Shown: piece after piece, positions 8,009 through 15,678 of the stretch
Position numbering within the stretch: position 1 is the first letter of the stretch
Layout: each line of letters starts with the position of its first letter
DNA from: Paludibaculum fermentans_A
Lineage (GTDB): Bacteria; Acidobacteriota; Terriglobia; Bryobacterales; Bryobacteraceae
Reading direction: 5' to 3'
NCBI RefSeq assembly: GCF_051172195.1
Contig: NZ_JBPJAQ010000001.1
Span: forward strand, 682,001-746,000
DNA: 64,000 nt
The notes under the pieces: generated by a model
Databases searched by the model: none
What the model was told of the DNA's origin: nothing
Seen by the model: the letters and a program-made list of their open reading frames with translations, nothing else
Position numbers and translations under genes: made by a program

Positions 8009-9262
8009 TCAAGGTGTACCAACAATGTTGGCTTTACCGGAAGGCACATGCTGGGCGAGGTTGCGCAACCACCGCTGCACCGGCCTCTCAAAGCAAAGAA
8101 AACTGATACGGCTTATAACAAGAATGCTGATGACAGCCGTGATGTAGAGTAACCACGGATTGAGGTTGAGATAGTAATAATCCCTAGCGTTCCACCCAAG
8201 GAAGGCGTGCAACAGATAAATAGAATAGCTTGCCTCGCCTAGCTTAACTGTCAATTTGCTACCAATCGCCCTGGAGCACAGTGCCTGCGGATAGTGGGAT
8301 AGCACATAAACCAGTACTGTCACCATTGGCACGTAGAGCAGGGAGCCGTTGCGGCCAAAGAACGGATTATGTGGAGCGATCATCAGATAAACCGATAGAT
8401 GTGCGGCAAGCGTCGCAACGACGCATCCCGTTACAACGTATCCCGAAATGGCCTTCTCCACTCGGGTTGGCGCTTTGTCTTTGAGCGAGAGATGGATGTT
8501 AGCCGCCACGGCACCGCAGACAAAGGCTGGCAGATTAATCAGTGGGTTAAAGTAATTAAGCCACCGCAGTAGCGAGTCCTGGTAATTGTGCTGCACCGTT
8601 GCGATTGGCCCGAAGGCGACTTCCGCCACGCGGTCGATTGCACTTGAGTAATGGTCGAACCACAACAGGAGACCCACGCCGACTAAGTAGCCGAACCCGG
8701 CGATAGAAATCTGCTTGAATAGGCTGGATTGCGAGCACAGCCAGCGCACGATCAAGAGATAGGTGAGGTAGAAGAACGCTTCGACACTCAGAGACCAAAT
8801 GACGGATGAGACCATGTGATATTGGTAGATGAGATTGTTCTGGCATATCACGCTATAAAACCAGGCTTGGGTAAACGTAAGATAGAACGGCAGCGCAAAG
8901 AAGAAGCCCATGCGTACCCCTGCATGCCCGCATGAGCCCCGATGATAATAGAACGAGGACGCAAACTCGGCTATAAAAAGGACGAAGTACAACGGGTAAA
9001 GCCTTGCGAACCGTGCCCACAAGAACTGCTTGCGACCGCCGGGCGCGTCGCAAATAGAATGATAATTGTAGTGGATTACAAATCCGCTCAGCACAAAGAA
9101 CAATGCCATGCCCAGACCGGCCATCGTAGAAATGCCGTTTGTCAATGAATTCGCGATCTTCTGGTCGTTTAGGACCCAATGCGTATAGTGAGCTATCAAG
9201 ACGAAGAAAGCCGCGAAGAAGCGCAACCCATCCAATGCGGGAATATGTTTGCCTGTTGCCAT
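8009..9262 (-). CDS. Acyltransferase family 3 membrane protein (OafA/YrhL-like)
   Basis: A 417-residue protein from the ATG at 9262, which has GGAGG 8 bases upstream. It starts with the family signature HIPALDGLRFFAAFFVLIAHY; the His in the first helix is the conserved residue of acyltransferase-3 proteins. About ten hydrophobic segments follow (for example LGMALFFVLSGFVIHY and WSLSVEAFFYLTYLLIV), and the protein ends with a basic tail (FERPVQRWLRNLAQ). Members transfer acyl groups to extracytoplasmic polysaccharide, lipid A or peptidoglycan at the inner membrane. On a plasmid-type element it could alter surface glycans, for example to block phage adsorption; that is inference. No partner polysaccharide genes are nearby. 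Confidence 0.85.
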   Translation of the reverse strand: MATGKHIPALDGLRFFAAFFVLIAHYTHWVLNDQKIANSLTNGISTMAGLGMALFFVLSGFVIHYNYHSICDAPGGRKQFLWARFARLYPLYFVLFIAEFASSFYYHRGSCGHAGVRMGFFFALPFYLTFTQAWFYSVICQNNLIYQYHMVSSVIWSLSVEAFFYLTYLLIVRWLCSQSSLFKQISIAGFGYLVGVGLLLWFDHYSSAIDRVAEVAFGPIATVQHNYQDSLLRWLNYFNPLINLPAFVCGAVAANIHLSLKDKAPTRVEKAISGYVVTGCVVATLAAHLSVYLMIAPHNPFFGRNGSLLYVPMVTVLVYVLSHYPQALCSRAIGSKLTVKLGEASYSIYLLHAFLGWNARDYYYLNLNPWLLYITAVISILVISRISFLCFERPVQRWLRNLAQHVPSGKANIVGTP

Positions 9263-9351
9263 GGGCGCGCCTCCGATTCTGAGCAACCTTATCTATTGCG
9301 CGCAGTAGCTGGCCGCAACCGCTTTGTTTGCGGTGAAGGCGCACGTTGCGC

Positions 9352-9567
9352 TCAGCGGATAGTGCTACCACCCCAGGAAGTGAATCCAGCGAGGGGTTTC
9401 TGATACCGGCCCACCGCCGTGAGGTGCGCCTCGGGCCGGTGATCCTCCCTCATCTCAAACAGGGTGAGCTGCTTCTGCCTGGCCTGCGCCTGCAATTGTC
9501 CCCGGCGCATCTTCACCTCACGCCAGACATACGCTTTTCCGTCAATCAGAATGAACCGCGAGTTCAT
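9352..9567 (-). CDS. Small hypothetical protein coupled to ardA-like gene
   Basis: A 71-residue protein beginning MNSRFILIDGKAYVWREV. The start at 9567 overlaps the stop of the ArdA-like gene (ATGA), indicating translational coupling. It has a beta-rich N-terminus, then a charged helix with QLTLFE in the middle. It is not recognised beyond its position beside an antirestriction gene. Confidence 0.55.
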   Translation of the reverse strand: MNSRFILIDGKAYVWREVKMRRGQLQAQARQKQLTLFEMREDHRPEAHLTAVGRYQKPLAGFTSWGGSTIR

Positions 9568-10055
9568 GACGCCCTCACGCAATAGGTGTTGCCCAAGCAC
9601 TCAATCTCCGTGTAGTCCATCGACAGATCACGCGCCAGCAGATCGTAGTCGAGGTAGGGCAGAACTTGCTCGTTGACGCCTGCCGGGTAGATGCCTTCCT
9701 CCGCGAATTGCTCCGCTAATTCCTTCGTCGTCATCTCGTACACGTCCACGTCGTCCAGCGCGCCCGATGCCGTGGCGTCCTCCCACGTCGTGCCTTGGTA
9801 TTCCATAAGGTAGGAAAGGGCCGCGAGCCGATGGCCCTCGTAACCGGTGTCGAGCGCTTCAAAGTAACCCGCCACATTGCCCTGATGCGGTTTGCAGAGC
9901 TTGAAAAGCAGACAGTCCTCGTCGGTGCCGTCGATGAACTGAATCTCGACCTCCTCAAACGGAGCCTTCTTCATCCGCTCTGTGAATTCCTCCGCAGTCT
10001 CGAAGTAAAACCCTGCGTAAGTGATGTCGTAAGGCGTGGCGTGTAATGTCGGCAT
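9564..10055 (-). CDS. ArdA-like antirestriction protein
   Basis: A 163-residue acidic protein, the usual ArdA length. It resembles ArdA in overall acidity and in the C-terminal block LAEQFAEEGI...YLDYDLLARDLSMDYTEI, which corresponds to the conserved YxxYDxxARDL segment. ArdA proteins are elongated DNA mimics that inhibit type I restriction enzymes during conjugative entry. A ribosome-binding site (AAAGGAAA) precedes the ATG. The N-terminal part (ITYAGFYFETAEEFTERMKK) is less typical, so it may be a distant or hybrid member. Confidence 0.7.
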   Translation of the reverse strand: MPTLHATPYDITYAGFYFETAEEFTERMKKAPFEEVEIQFIDGTDEDCLLFKLCKPHQGNVAGYFEALDTGYEGHRLAALSYLMEYQGTTWEDATASGALDDVDVYEMTTKELAEQFAEEGIYPAGVNEQVLPYLDYDLLARDLSMDYTEIECLGNTYCVRAS

Positions 10056-10232
10056 GATGTTTCCTTTGCTGGAAGTGGGGTTGATAAAAAATCAACCTCT
10101 GGCTCACGCCGAGTGCGGGGTAGCAAAGGTCAAGGGTTCCGATGTCGCCCGCGACATTTTTGGGGGGACCGTGAAAGACGCAGCTATTGCGCCGGTTTCC
10201 GCTCGCGGAAATTCGCGGGGGAGCCAAAACCC

Positions 10233-10319
10233 GAAGGCGGGTTCCTTGACCACGCGAGGGCGGAGCCCTTAGCGCCTTCCTGCGCTCGCGGGTAAATTCC
10301 TCTCAGCCCCATGCTTGGG
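10233..10319 (-). repeat. Second copy of the duplicated segment (DUF2726 gene 3' end)
   Basis: This is the longer copy of the repeat also found at 7913-7986. Its right end overlaps the last codons of the DUF2726 gene, and its left part is non-coding. The 2.2 kb between the two copies holds the acyltransferase, the small coupled gene and the ArdA-like gene. Confidence 0.6.
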
Positions 10320-10818
10320 CATGTTGAAACAGCGCCGCCAGTTCCGCTTCTGACGGCTTGGCCTTCGACTCAAACCGGAATGTCTGATAGCCCGCCGCTT
10401 TCGTGATGGCGTCACGCTGCCGGTCGGCGTTCGCATCATGGGTGCGGTCGTCCAGCTCGATGAGCGCGACAACCTTTAGGCTTCTCGCCTCGCACACTAT
10501 GAAATCCGCGATCTTGCGGTCAAACCTGGCACGAAGCGCCCATCGCGCGCGGCGGGACAGCGCCCCGTCGTCGGTCAGCAGCGCCGCAAACGCCACCTGC
10601 GGGAACACTCTATACGCCGGTAATGCCCGTTGCAGCCGGTGAAAGAATTCCGTTTCGTTCGGGGTCAACAGCGCCCTACGCCGGATGCGCGAAAGCCACG
10701 GCTTGCGCCTGAAGAGGAGAAACACGGCGGGGGCAACGACGAGCAGAACCAGCGCGCCACAGGCGGCGAGAAAAGCAGAGTCCGAAGTCAGGCGGAGGAG
10801 CCACGGCGGAAGATACAC
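10303..10818 (-). CDS. DUF2726 protein, membrane-anchored, nuclease-like fold
   Basis: A 171-residue protein. Residues 13-36 are a transmembrane helix (LAACGALVLLVVAPAVFLLF). The rest matches DUF2726: LLTPNETEFFHRLQRALP, then KIADFIVCEARSLKVVALIELDDRTHD. The D...ELDD pattern after beta strands is like the endonuclease-fold core of that family, but catalytic activity is unproven. DUF2726 proteins are common on conjugative plasmids. There is a partial duplicate of its 3' end at 7.9 kb. Confidence 0.75.
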   Translation of the reverse strand: MYLPPWLLRLTSDSAFLAACGALVLLVVAPAVFLLFRRKPWLSRIRRRALLTPNETEFFHRLQRALPAYRVFPQVAFAALLTDDGALSRRARWALRARFDRKIADFIVCEARSLKVVALIELDDRTHDANADRQRDAITKAAGYQTFRFESKAKPSEAELAALFQHAQAWG

Positions 10819-10862
10819 GTAACGGTCTTAGCCGCGTCGTTCCATACGTGCAAGGCGCTTGG

Positions 10863-11177
10863 CTACGCCTGCCGATTGTGCCTGCACGTTGGCGAACAGC
10901 CGATGCCCTTCGGATGGCGCATGTCTTCCGAAATCAGAGCAGCCCTGCGCCTCTCATCCTGCCAGTGAGGCGGATTGTTGTAGAGGTTGATGATGTGGCC
11001 GACATTGCGGGAGAAGAGCCGGATTTCAAATCTGTCGTAGGCTCCCGGCGGTGCCGCGAGCACCTCGTTCAATTCACGTATGGCCGCGCGAATCTTCAGC
11101 TCGCCCGTGACGAAATGCAGTGGTCGAAGGCACCCGACGATGAGAATGTATGGAATCTTCCTGTCGAGGAAAAGCAT
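10863..11177 (-). CDS. Hypothetical protein
   Basis: A 104-residue protein in the same direction as its neighbours, between the XRE regulator and DUF2726. It has a beta-alpha pattern (IPYILIVGCLRPLHFVTGELKIRAAIREL) and a polar C-terminus (PHWQDERRRAALISEDM). No domain is recognised. Coding status is favoured by its position, but the opposite strand also has an open frame here, so confidence is moderate. Confidence 0.45.
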   Translation of the reverse strand: MLFLDRKIPYILIVGCLRPLHFVTGELKIRAAIRELNEVLAAPPGAYDRFEIRLFSRNVGHIINLYNNPPHWQDERRRAALISEDMRHPKGIGCSPTCRHNRQA

Positions 11178-11191
11178 CGCTTGCCTTTAGG

Positions 11192-11407
11192 TTATCGAAT
11201 GTTCTCGATGAGCTTTGACGCGGGGACTTTGAGCGCGCGAGCGAGCTTGAGGATGTTGAGCAGCGACAGGTTTCTGCGCCCGCATTCGATCTGCGAGACG
11301 TAGTTGCGGTGCAGGTCCGCCTGCTCCGCAAGGTCCTCCTGGCTCAGACCCTGCTCCAGCCGGACCTTCTTGACCCGTTCCCCGAATTGAAGAAGGGGAT
11401 TCTTCAT
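11192..11407 (-). CDS. XRE-family HTH regulator, C-protein-like
   Basis: A 71-residue, single-domain helix-turn-helix protein from the ATG at 11407. The sequence FGERVKKVRLEQGLSQEDLAEQADLHRNYVSQIE is a complete XRE HTH with the recognition helix at HRNYVSQIE. Size and sequence resemble controller proteins of restriction-modification systems and small plasmid repressors. Repeated CACACTAT/ATAGTGTG half-sites lie immediately upstream, so autoregulation is likely. A second XRE protein is transcribed divergently. Confidence 0.8.
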   Translation of the reverse strand: MKNPLLQFGERVKKVRLEQGLSQEDLAEQADLHRNYVSQIECGRRNLSLLNILKLARALKVPASKLIENIR

Positions 11408-11518
11408 CCCCTGAGCATGGCTTAGATGCACACTATGAGTCCATACACGATGGTGTGGCACACTATCGTGTGCCTTCATGGTACGATCGGATCGCGCGGG
11501 AAGGGGCGCGGATTTGCG
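11408..11518. promoter_or_regulatory. Operator region between divergent XRE regulators
   Basis: The interval contains repeated, partly palindromic half-sites: CACACTATGAGTCC, ACACGATGGTGTGG and CACACTATCGTGTG in about 45 bases (roughly 11430-11475). The spacing of about 16 bases and the dyad character are like tandem XRE or C-protein operators. It is the natural control region for the leftward regulator. Confidence 0.5.
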
Positions 11519-11548
11519 GTGAGCCGGGTTGCACATCTGGACGTTCAT

Positions 11549-11824
11549 ATGCGGCAGTTCGGAGAAGCGGTCACGCGCGCCCGCGATGCGCGGGGCATGA
11601 GCCGTGAAGCGCTCTGCGGGGCCTGCGGTTTGCCGGACGGCACGCTGGAGCGGATCGAACGAGGGCTTGCACCGTTACGGGGCTTCGGCTTCACCGAGAT
11701 CTGCCGTCTTGCCTGCGCGCTCGGCATGAGCCCGGAGGGGCTTCTTGAGAGCTATGAAAGGGCGATCCACCCCAAAGACGCCTGGTGGCGCGGGGATTCG
11801 TCGCCGCAGAGGAACAAACCATGA
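11549..11824 (+). CDS. XRE-family HTH protein, divergent from the first
   Basis: A 91-residue protein from the ATG at 11549 (MRQFGEAVTRARDARGM); an in-frame GTG at 11519 with AAGGGG upstream is an alternative. The HTH spans about residues 4-60 (MSREALCGACGLPDGTLERIERG), followed by a helical segment (CALGMSPEGLLESYERA). It resembles SinR/XRE regulators. Its stop overlaps an ATG at 11821 in the frame of the secreted protein downstream, so it may be coupled to that gene. Confidence 0.65.
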   Translation: MRQFGEAVTRARDARGMSREALCGACGLPDGTLERIERGLAPLRGFGFTEICRLACALGMSPEGLLESYERAIHPKDAWWRGDSSPQRNKP

Positions 11825-11904
11825 CTATACGACGCATATCTCGGAAGCAGGGCCTCGCGCTGCTGCTCTGTTCTGCGGGACACGCACAGGCGCGGGGGAT
11901 TATG

Positions 11905-12813
11905 ATGAAGAACAACCCGCTGGCTGTTGGGCCACTAGCCATGATCCTGGCTTTGACTGGCATCGCGGTGCTTCCCAGTACCGCCTCTGCGCAGGCGGGG
12001 GGACAAGGGCAGGACACTACCGTCGTGGATGCTTCAACATCCGGCCGCGCACCCGGTTTCCCGGAGAGTCTTGAAACTGGTTATGTCCCGGCTGCTCCCA
12101 ACAGTCTGGGCATAACGATGATATTTCTGAGTTATCGTAACGACCCGACCGCGCAGCCGCAGATCAAGGTTTATATCGATAACAGGAACGGTGATGCTGA
12201 ATATTGGGGATTCAACGATGATGGTGTCTGGCTGAGCAATCCAAACCTGGTTCCAAAATCAGGCGGTAAGCCCTTCACGGTCAGAATCGTGGATGGGAAG
12301 GCGGTCATCCAGGGGCGCGAGGACATTCCACGCGGGCTGCGTAATCCTTCCAACGCCTATCTTGCGTATTATGGACCGGCAGGTGAAAAACCGGCTGCCG
12401 CGGTTGCCTCGACGGGTAAAGGGGCAGGCGGCAGTGGCCAGCCAAGGCGGCCTCTTCGTCCCGGCATTCTGAACAATCCGGACGTTGCGGAGGTCTTGAG
12501 CACCGTCGGCCGTGGTGATACCACTCGCGGGCGGCCCGCCGCGATTGAAGGCACCAAGGCAACGGTCGATGCCTCGGGGCTCCTGACGTTCCAGGGCTCC
12601 GACAACAAGACACAGGGCTACAAGGTAGAGCGTGTTTCTCAAGGAGTGCAGGAGCCCGGCAAACCGCTCATGGGCGCGTATCTTTATACCGCTCCCGATA
12701 AAAACTCCGGCATCCTCTTCACCTTGGTCGGCACTCCGGATGGGAAAGTCAGCGGCATGCCGTTGAACGGGCAGGCGCTCGGCATGCTGAAGCCAAAATC
12801 CACCGGGCAGTGA
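11905..12813 (+). CDS. Secreted hypothetical protein
   Basis: From ATG 11905 (or the adjacent ATG 11902) the protein has about 302 residues and a clean signal peptide (PLAMILALTGIAVLPSTASAQA). A coupled ATG at 11821 in the same frame would add 28 residues and weaken the signal peptide. Mature residues about 40-130 are beta-rich (SLGITMIFLSYRNDP, IKVYIDNRNGDAEYWGF); a glycine/lysine linker follows; the C-terminal region (VDASGLLTFQGSD, GAYLYTAPDKNSGILFTLVG) is again beta-rich. No family is recognised. Confidence 0.55.
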   Translation: MKNNPLAVGPLAMILALTGIAVLPSTASAQAGGQGQDTTVVDASTSGRAPGFPESLETGYVPAAPNSLGITMIFLSYRNDPTAQPQIKVYIDNRNGDAEYWGFNDDGVWLSNPNLVPKSGGKPFTVRIVDGKAVIQGREDIPRGLRNPSNAYLAYYGPAGEKPAAAVASTGKGAGGSGQPRRPLRPGILNNPDVAEVLSTVGRGDTTRGRPAAIEGTKATVDASGLLTFQGSDNKTQGYKVERVSQGVQEPGKPLMGAYLYTAPDKNSGILFTLVGTPDGKVSGMPLNGQALGMLKPKSTGQ

Positions 12814-12863
12814 ATTCCGGCATTCCTGGTAGGGTTCCCCTAGCCTCTTCTGTCTGTCGAGCA

Positions 12864-12893
12864 ACTACAACATAAAGGACGTTATGTTGTAGT
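12864..12893. promoter_or_regulatory. Perfect 12-bp inverted repeat upstream of the DUF6998 gene
   Basis: ACTACAACATAA at 12864-12875 and its exact complement at 12882-12893 are separated by 6 bases. The arm is AT-rich and is followed by no T-run, so an operator or recombination-protein site is more likely than a terminator. It lies 31 bases before the start codon of the DUF6998-integrase-TIR gene set. Confidence 0.5.
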
Positions 12894-12923
12894 AGTCAGC
12901 GAACTGTGCTAGCCTCCGCGTCC

Positions 12924-13349
12924 ATGAATGGCAAGCGAGTCAAACTGCCTCCCTGCGTGGCGACTATCTATCGGGCGGTCGCAGATTTGGAGAAACAATA
13001 TGCGCCGCGAAAGTTCACTCCCGATGGTCATCTCGTCGGCTCAATAGGCGAAGTTGTAGCAGCCGAAGCGCTCGGGTTGACTCTCTATCCGATGTCACGT
13101 GCCGGGCACGACGCCTACGACGCCAATGGCGATGTACAAATCAAAATGACAGCAGGCAATAGTGTTGCCATGTACGCAGAGTGCCATCGTCTAGTCGTTC
13201 TGCGCGTCGTCTCCCCTGAAGAAGCAGAGATAGTTTACGACGGTGATGGTGCACCCGCATGGGCCAACGCGCGCAAGCCCGGCAAGAATGGACAGCGGGT
13301 GGTGGGCCTTGCAAAGCTGCGGGCATTGATAAAGGAACACAATGAATGA
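12924..13349 (+). CDS. DUF6998-type protein, PD-(D/E)XK-like
   Basis: A 141-residue protein from the ATG at 12924. It matches the DUF6998 pattern as I know it: FTPDGHLVGSIGEVVAAEALGL, then GHDAYDANGDVQIKMT, then a C-terminal KNGQRVVGLAKLRAL. The spacing GE...D...QIK resembles a restriction-endonuclease-like active site with Gln in place of the usual Glu of ExK. The function of the family is not established. The gene overlaps the recombinase start by 4 bases (ATGA), so the two were translated together before the IS insertion. Confidence 0.7.
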   Translation: MNGKRVKLPPCVATIYRAVADLEKQYAPRKFTPDGHLVGSIGEVVAAEALGLTLYPMSRAGHDAYDANGDVQIKMTAGNSVAMYAECHRLVVLRVVSPEEAEIVYDGDGAPAWANARKPGKNGQRVVGLAKLRALIKEHNE

Positions 13350-13923
13350 GCGATGTCGCTGTGCTCCCCGCTCCGTTCGCACTTCCGGTATTGATCAGCA
13401 ACGCGGGCGAAGAGGCAGCATGGCGTTTCCTCGAATTCTTCACGGTCAACATCCGCAACAAGAATACGCGCGCGGCGTATTCCGTGGCCGCGAGCGCTTT
13501 CCTGGACTGGTGCCAAGCTAGGGGCATGACGGCCATTTCGGACGTAAAGCCCGTACACGTCGCCGCCTATATTGAGCAGCTCCAGGAGAAGATGAAGGCT
13601 TCCTCTGTAAAGCAGCACCTCGCCTGCATCCGGATGCTGTTCGATTGGCTGGTGACAGGGCAAGTCGTGCCGTCCAATCCCGCCCATGCCGTGCGCGGGC
13701 CGCGTCATTCCGTCAAGAAAGGATCGACTACGGTGATGTCGTCGAAAGAGACTACCGATTTCCTGAACAGTATCGACACGTCGAATGTTGTCGGGCTGCG
13801 CGACCGGGCGTTCGTCGCGGTTATGGTCTACACCTTCGCGCGCGTCTCCGCCGTCGTAAATCTCAAGGTGGAGGACTATTTCCCCCTCAAAAAGCGCTGG
13901 TGGCTCCGCCTCAACGAAAAGGG
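13346..13923 (+). pseudogene. Tyrosine recombinase/integrase, N-terminal part, cut by IS
   Basis: This is the first 192 codons of an XerC/D-type tyrosine recombinase. Residues about 20-115 are the SAM-like core-binding domain (NTRAAYSVAASAFLDWCQARG), followed by the start of the catalytic domain with the first catalytic Arg in MVYTFARVSAVVNLKVED. The reading frame continues into IS sequence and stops at 14011. At NEKG the coding sequence is interrupted at 13923/13924; joining it to 15278 after removal of the IS and one target duplication gives the typical NEKGGKVNEMGCHHKLEQ active-site loop in frame. Its position in the middle of the element is unusual for an element integrase, so it might instead serve plasmid resolution. 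Confidence 0.85.
13916..13923 (+). repeat. Left target-site duplication GAAAAGGG
   Basis: This is the 8-base direct repeat GAAAAGGG adjoining the left IS end; the identical copy is at 15270-15277. Eight bases is the usual duplication length of ISL3-family elements. Confidence 0.9.
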
Positions 13924-15269
13924 GGCTCTGCGCAGGAATCTGACAAACCGTCGTGGTGACGCGGATGCGGCGTTTTTGCATCCTTGGCTAAACTGGCGGA
14001 TTGAGAGATAACGACTGGACACGAATCCTGGGATGGCCCGGTTATCGGGTGTATCAGCAAGAGATAGACGAAAAAGCCAAGACATTGAAGCTGTGGGTGC
14101 GGCGGAAGCGCGGCAACCGCAAGCTGGTGTGTTCCGGCTGCGGGCGCAAGTTGGACAAGCCCATGGACGTTACCGAGCGCGAAGTGCGGGACATGCCGTG
14201 TTTCGAGTATCGGACCACCGTAGTGATTGAGTTGTACCGGGTTCGATGTCCGGACTGCGGACCGAAGACGGAGCGAGTCGAGCCGTTGCCGAGTAAGGCG
14301 CCGTTCAGCAAGCGCTTCGAGGAGGCGGTGGGGAGGGCCTGCGAGAGTGCGGCGGCGCGTCAAGTGGCACGGCACTTCGGGCTGGCGGAGAGCACGGTGC
14401 GGGCCATTGACTTACGATACCTGGAGCGTTGGAAGGCGCAGAGAAGGATGCCGGCTCTGCGAGAGATGGGAGTGGACGAGATCTTTCTGGGAAAGAAGAC
14501 GAAATTCGTTACCGTAGTAACCAATTTGGAAAGTGGCGAGCCCTTGTGGTTCGGACTGGAGCGGAAGAAGGAGACCCTGGACGAGTACTTCCGGACCCAA
14601 TTGAGCCGAGGCCAACGAGAACGGATCGAATCGGCATGTGTGGATATGTGGGAACCGTTCCGCACCAGCATTCTGGAATGGGCGCCGCAGTGCGCCATCG
14701 TGTACGACAAGTTCCACATCATGCAGCACGCCAACCAGGCAGTGGATGAAGTACGGCGGGCGGAGTTCTTCCGCAAAGGCGGGGGTATGCGCGAAGTGGT
14801 CAAAGGAAAGCGCTGGTTGCTGCTGACGCGCTGGGTGAACCTGACGACCATACGGCGTCAGCAACTCAATGAACTGTTTGCGCTGAACCGGAAGGTCCTG
14901 AAAGCCTATCTGCTCAAAGAGAGCCTGGATCGGTTGTGGACTTACACCTACGAAGGGGCCATGGAGCGCTACTTCAATGCCTGGCGGCGGCAGTTGTGCT
15001 GGCAGCGCTTACCGGCCTTCGAGAAGTTGGCCTATATGTTGATCGACCATTGGGAGGGGATCCTGAACTACTGCCGAGTCAAAGTCCGGTTCGGCGTCGT
15101 TGAGGCGATCAACGGAAATATCAAGATGATCCTGCGGCGTGGACGCGGCTACAGGAATCTAAATTACCTACTCCTCAAGGCGCAGCGCATGGCCGTCACC
15201 AAGACCGAATTCGTCGCATTCCAGAAAGCAGCGTGAAATGGGCCGTCTGTCAGATTCCTGCGGAGAGCC
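13924..15269 (+). mobile_element. ISL3-family insertion sequence, 1,346 bp
   Basis: The ends are imperfect terminal inverted repeats of about 25 bp (left GGCTCTGCGCAGGAATCTGA, right complement GGCTCTCCGCAGGAATCTGA; 2 differences in 25). An exact 8-bp duplication, GAAAAGGG, flanks the element. It carries one transposase gene. Near-identical ends, an intact transposase and an exact target duplication all indicate recent insertion. It separates the TIR gene from the presumed promoter upstream of DUF6998. Confidence 0.92.
14001..15236 (+). CDS. ISL3-family transposase
   Basis: A 411-residue protein, the usual length. The N-terminal zinc-ribbon pattern is VCSGCGRKL...VRCPDCGPKTERVEPLP; then come an HTH (ARHFGLAESTVRAID) and the DDE domain, with MGVDEIFLGKK (first Asp), CAIVYDKFHIMQHANQAVDEVRR (second Asp) and GVVEAINGNIKMILRRGRGYRN (final Glu). 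The start is TTG at 14001; no in-frame ATG fits the N-terminus. The enzyme moves the IS by cut-and-paste or circle formation. No key residue is missing. Confidence 0.92.
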   Translation: MRDNDWTRILGWPGYRVYQQEIDEKAKTLKLWVRRKRGNRKLVCSGCGRKLDKPMDVTEREVRDMPCFEYRTTVVIELYRVRCPDCGPKTERVEPLPSKAPFSKRFEEAVGRACESAAARQVARHFGLAESTVRAIDLRYLERWKAQRRMPALREMGVDEIFLGKKTKFVTVVTNLESGEPLWFGLERKKETLDEYFRTQLSRGQRERIESACVDMWEPFRTSILEWAPQCAIVYDKFHIMQHANQAVDEVRRAEFFRKGGGMREVVKGKRWLLLTRWVNLTTIRRQQLNELFALNRKVLKAYLLKESLDRLWTYTYEGAMERYFNAWRRQLCWQRLPAFEKLAYMLIDHWEGILNYCRVKVRFGVVEAINGNIKMILRRGRGYRNLNYLLLKAQRMAVTKTEFVAFQKAA

Positions 15270-15277
15270 GAAAAGGG
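15270..15277 (+). repeat. Right target-site duplication GAAAAGGG
   Basis: Second copy of the 8-base duplication, joining the right IS end to the recombinase 3' part. Confidence 0.9.
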
Positions 15278-15659
15278 AGGCAAGGTCAATGAAATGGGCT
15301 GCCATCATAAGCTGGAGCAGTATTTGGATGAATACATCGCGGCGGCAGGGATCGGCGACGACAAGAAAAATCCCCTCTTCCGCGCGGCGGTCGGCCGAAC
15401 GAAGAAGCTCTCCGAAAGACCCATGTCGCGCCAAGACGCCTGGTACATGGTGCGCCGTCGCGCAAGACAGGCCGGAATTGAGACCGCGATTGGCAATCAC
15501 TCGTTTCGGGCTATTGGCTTGACGGATTACCTGGACAACGGCGGCGACATTACCATCGCCCAGCGCATGGCCGGGCATGAGGATATTAGCACCACGCGCT
15601 TGTACGACCGTAGGAACGACGATATCGATTTCAGCGAAATTGAGCGCGTAGGGATTTAA
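15270..15659 (+). pseudogene. Tyrosine recombinase/integrase, C-terminal part
   Basis: This fragment holds the rest of the catalytic domain: GGKVNEMGCHHKLEQYL (catalytic Lys loop), GNHSFRAIGLTDYLDNGG (HxxR), MAGHEDISTTRLYDRR (His and nucleophilic Tyr). All catalytic residues of a tyrosine recombinase are present across the two parts, so only the IS inactivates it. An internal ATG at 15294 could yield a headless fragment. The stop is 19 bases before the TIR gene, consistent with an original DUF6998-recombinase-TIR transcript. Confidence 0.85.
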
Positions 15660-15678
15660 CGTCAAACTAGGAAGATCA

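Noticed and set aside
10848..11303. Rightward 151-codon open frame
   Set aside because: It overlaps two leftward genes (an unknown protein and the XRE regulator) in antisense and has no family resemblance.
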